7,876 bases of DNA from the NCBI GenBank assembly GCA_017622635.1, contig JAGAQS010000215.1, positions 1-7,876 of the forward strand, written 5' to 3'. Position numbers and translations under genes: made by a program. Position 1 is the stretch's first letter; the number at the start of each line of letters is the position of its first letter. Below the pieces are notes generated by a model, which saw nothing but the letters and a program-made list of their open reading frames with translations, had not been told where the DNA came from and did no database searches. Below, in pieces: positions 6,504 to 7,876 of this stretch. The DNA comes from Ruminococcus sp. (GTDB lineage Bacteria; Bacillota; Clostridia; Oscillospirales; Ruminococcaceae).

Positions 6504-7428
6504 ATTCAAACATGGGTGAAGAAAGGTAACGTTCTCCTGTATCGGGGAAAAGTACGACAATATTTTTGCCCTTGTTTTTGGGTCTCTTTGCAAGCTGTAT
6601 TGCTGCCCACAATGCCGCACCCGAAGATATACCCACAAGTACACCCTCATTTCTTACCACCGCACGACCCTGTTCAAAAGAGTCCTCATTGCTTACCGTA
6701 ATGACTTCATCATAAATATCTGTATTGAGAGTATCGGGAATAAATCCCGCACCTATACCCTGTATTTTGTGAGGACCTGCCTTTCCGCCTGAAATAACGG
6801 GGGAGCTTTCCGGTTCAACTGCAACTATTTTCACATCAGGATTCTTTGATTTAAGATATGCACCAACACCGCTGATTGTTCCTCCTGTTCCGACACCCGA
6901 AACGAATATATCAACTTTTCCGTCAGTATCTTCCCATATTTCGACACCTGTTGTCTTTTCGTGTGCGAGAGGATTCACAGGGTTTGAAAACTGTGACGGA
7001 ATAAAACTGTCAGGGATTTCCTTTGCAAGTTCTTCTGCCTTTGCGATAGCGGCAGTCATTCCGCCTGCTCCGTCGGTGAGGACAACTTCAGCACCGTATG
7101 CTTTCATAAGGTTACGGCGTTCAATGCTCATTGTTTCAGGCATTGTGATAATAATACGGTATCCTCTTGCTGCTGCAACGGCGGCAAGACCTATGCCTGT
7201 ATTTCCGCTTGTGGGTTCAATGATAACACTGCCTTTTTTAAGGATACCCCTTTCTTCTGCGTCATCAATCATAAACTTTGCCACTCTGTCCTTGGCACTT
7301 CCTGCGGGATTGAAGTATTCCAGTTTTGCAATAATTTTTGCATCAAGATTGTTGACCTTTTCAATGTTTGAAAGTTCAAGAAGCGGTGTTCTGCCTATAA
7401 GGTCGGTTACAGTCTTATAGATTTTCAT
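6502..7428 (-). CDS. cysK: Cysteine synthase (O-acetylserine sulfhydrylase)
   Basis: A 308-residue PLP enzyme of fold type II, normal for CysK. It makes L-cysteine from O-acetylserine and sulfide in the cytoplasm. Seen: IGRTPLLEL (11-19), the PLP-lysine motif NPAGSAKDR with Lys46, the substrate-binding loop TSGNTG (73-78), the PLP phosphate loop GVGTGGT (178-184), GIGAGFIP (224-231), GISSGAA (266-272) with the serines near the pyridine nitrogen, and the C-terminal [10 protein letters not shown]. No cystathionine beta-synthase regulatory (CBS) domain is present, and the length argues against the longer cystathionine beta-synthases. CysM-type substrate use cannot be excluded from sequence alone. 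The start at 7428 has an AAAGGAG ribosome binding site (7437-7443), and it has its own promoter. In B. subtilis CysK also acts as the partner of CymR, which makes the neighbouring Rrf2 gene notable. Confidence 0.95.
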   Translation of the reverse strand: MKIYKTVTDLIGRTPLLELSNIEKVNNLDAKIIAKLEYFNPAGSAKDRVAKFMIDDAEERGILKKGSVIIEPTSGNTGIGLAAVAAARGYRIIITMPETMSIERRNLMKAYGAEVVLTDGAGGMTAAIAKAEELAKEIPDSFIPSQFSNPVNPLAHEKTTGVEIWEDTDGKVDIFVSGVGTGGTISGVGAYLKSKNPDVKIVAVEPESSPVISGGKAGPHKIQGIGAGFIPDTLNTDIYDEVITVSNEDSFEQGRAVVRNEGVLVGISSGAALWAAIQLAKRPKNKGKNIVVLFPDTGERYLSSPMFE

Positions 7429-7457
7429 AATAAAAACTCCTTTGTCTAAAACATATT

Positions 7458-7478
7458 ACCTATGTAAATAGTATGATT
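7458..7478 (-). promoter_or_regulatory. Candidate operator at the cysK start site
   Basis: On the minus strand, AATCATACTA (7478-7469) continues as TTTACATAGGT to 7458. It includes CTAT-TTAC-ATAG, a short dyad flanked by TA(C) and (G)TA, and lies just downstream of the -10 box, over the expected start site. The 10-mer matches the Rrf2-gene promoter exactly. Binding by the Rrf2 protein is inference. Confidence 0.4.
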
Positions 7479-7480
7479 AT

Positions 7481-7509
7481 ATTATAGCAAATATTCACGG
7501 TTCTGTCAA
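7481..7509 (-). promoter_or_regulatory. Promoter of cysK
   Basis: Minus strand: TTGACA at 7509-7504, a 17-base spacer, and TATAAT at 7486-7481, all exact consensus. The start site should be near 7474, leaving a 5' UTR of about 45 bases, too short for an S-box or T-box leader. Control is therefore more likely at initiation. Confidence 0.92.
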
Positions 7510-7518
7510 TACTGTTTT

Positions 7519-7555
7519 AAAAAAACCGACATTCTTTATAATAAGAACGTCGGTT
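7519..7555 (-). terminator. Rho-independent terminator of the cohesin-like gene
   Basis: On the minus strand, AACCGACGTTCTT (7555-7543) pairs with AAGAATGTCGGTT (7536-7524) with one G-T mismatch (wobble in RNA) around a 6-base loop, followed by a T-run to 7519. It begins 13 bases after the stop codon at 7569 and isolates cysK from the upstream gene. Confidence 0.93.
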
Positions 7556-7568
7556 AAGCGTCAATGGA

Positions 7569-7876
7569 TTATTCACCCATCTGAGTGGTATTTCTGGAAA
7601 TTTCGGCAAATTCACCGTCAGGTACACAGTCAATGATTTCAAAAGCATTACTGTCATAATAGTACCATACACAAAGAGCGGCAAGACCCGGATTATCTTT
7701 CATGTTGATACAAAATTCAATTGTATCACCCTGCTTTGCACTGAGTTTGTCGCCGTATATTGCGAAACCGTTCATTGATGAGGGGTCTACTGCATCAGCG
7801 GCAACGTCACCGATTTTAATTGAACCGTTCATAATTGTATCGGGAACAATAGTCACACCTGCAATTGATGACAAAT
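7569..7876 (-). CDS. 3' end of a cohesin-like, probably secreted protein (5' end outside window)
   Basis: The minus-strand frame is open from the window edge to TAA at 7571-7569, giving 101 complete codons; the apparent TTG start at 7874 is only the first codon in the window, so the true start lies beyond. The stretch GFAIYGDKLSAKQGDTIEF, then NMKDNPGLAALCVWYYYDSNAFEI, matches the opening strands of cohesin-type beta-sandwich domains (compare G-K-x-x-A-x-x-G-D-x-V and the N-P-G-x-A-G-x-x-x-x-x-x-Y-D pattern). These occur in cellulosome scaffoldins and other surface proteins of Ruminococcus and Clostridium. A full domain is about 140 residues, but this chain stops about 60 residues in, at NTTQMGE. 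No dockerin repeat or cell-wall anchor follows. The call is by pattern alone; cell location is inferred from the family. It could be a natural C terminus or a decayed gene. Confidence 0.65.
   Translation of the reverse strand, partial: LSSIAGVTIVPDTIMNGSIKIGDVAADAVDPSSMNGFAIYGDKLSAKQGDTIEFCINMKDNPGLAALCVWYYYDSNAFEIIDCVPDGEFAEISRNTTQMGE

Noticed and set aside
6249..6650. Minus-strand open frame spanning the Rrf2 3' end and the cysK 3' end
   Set aside because: It runs through a strong terminator hairpin and two well-supported genes, and has no recognisable domain.
7076..7420. Plus-strand open frame opposite cysK
   Set aside because: It is antisense to the conserved PLP core of cysK, with no start signals and no family match.
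7429..7475. A riboswitch in the cysK 5' UTR
   Set aside because: The predicted leader is only about 45 bases and shows no terminator hairpin or conserved S-box or T-box sequence.
1..7876. Mobile elements, CRISPR repeats, tRNA or rRNA genes, defence or toxin systems
   Set aside because: No transposase, integrase, direct-repeat array, tRNA cloverleaf or such protein family was seen; nearly all bases are accounted for by biosynthetic genes and their control regions.

Overview
The window looks like chromosomal DNA from a low-to-moderate GC, Gram-positive anaerobe of the Clostridia, most likely a Ruminococcus-like member of the Oscillospiraceae. Three things point there: a tryptophan operon headed by a T-box leader, ribosome binding sites close to GGAGG with sigma-A-type promoters, and a cohesin-like extracellular domain at the right edge. 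The genus is inferred from gene content and style, not from a phylogenetic test.

Layout. From 1 to 5582, on the minus strand, lies a compact tryptophan operon read right to left: trpE, trpG, trpD, trpC, trpF and trpB. trpB is cut by the left edge, and trpA would be expected beyond it. Genes overlap by a few bases or are separated by fewer than ten, so the polycistron should be translationally coupled. From about 5605 to 5892, also on the minus strand, is a complete T-box leader. Its specifier codon is UGG (Trp), and it has mutually exclusive antiterminator and terminator helices. Upstream is a sigma-A promoter with perfect consensus hexamers and a 17-bp spacer. A divergent promoter drives an Rrf2-family regulator on the plus strand (6030-6467). 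That gene ends in a strong terminator whose T-tract overlaps the stop codon of the convergent cysK (6502-7428, minus), which has its own perfect-consensus promoter. At the right edge (7569-7876, minus) is the 3' end of a cohesin-like protein that stops about halfway through the domain and is followed at once by its own terminator.

How it works together. The trp genes turn chorismate into tryptophan. Uncharged tRNA-Trp binding the leader should allow read-through into the operon, and the LES motif in TrpE should add feedback inhibition by tryptophan. The Rrf2 protein resembles CymR at its N terminus but carries three cysteines of the IscR/Fe-S type. It sits tail-to-tail with cysteine synthase, and the two promoters share an identical 10-mer, AATCATACTA, so it may sense sulfur or Fe-S status and control cysK and itself.

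Most of the window is ordinary biosynthetic housekeeping. I see no mobile element, CRISPR array, tRNA or rRNA gene, and no clearly new system. The points most worth a second look are the Rrf2-cysK pair with its shared promoter motif, the U rather than C in the T-box discriminator-reading position, the perfect A/T palindrome between the divergent promoters, and the half-length cohesin domain.
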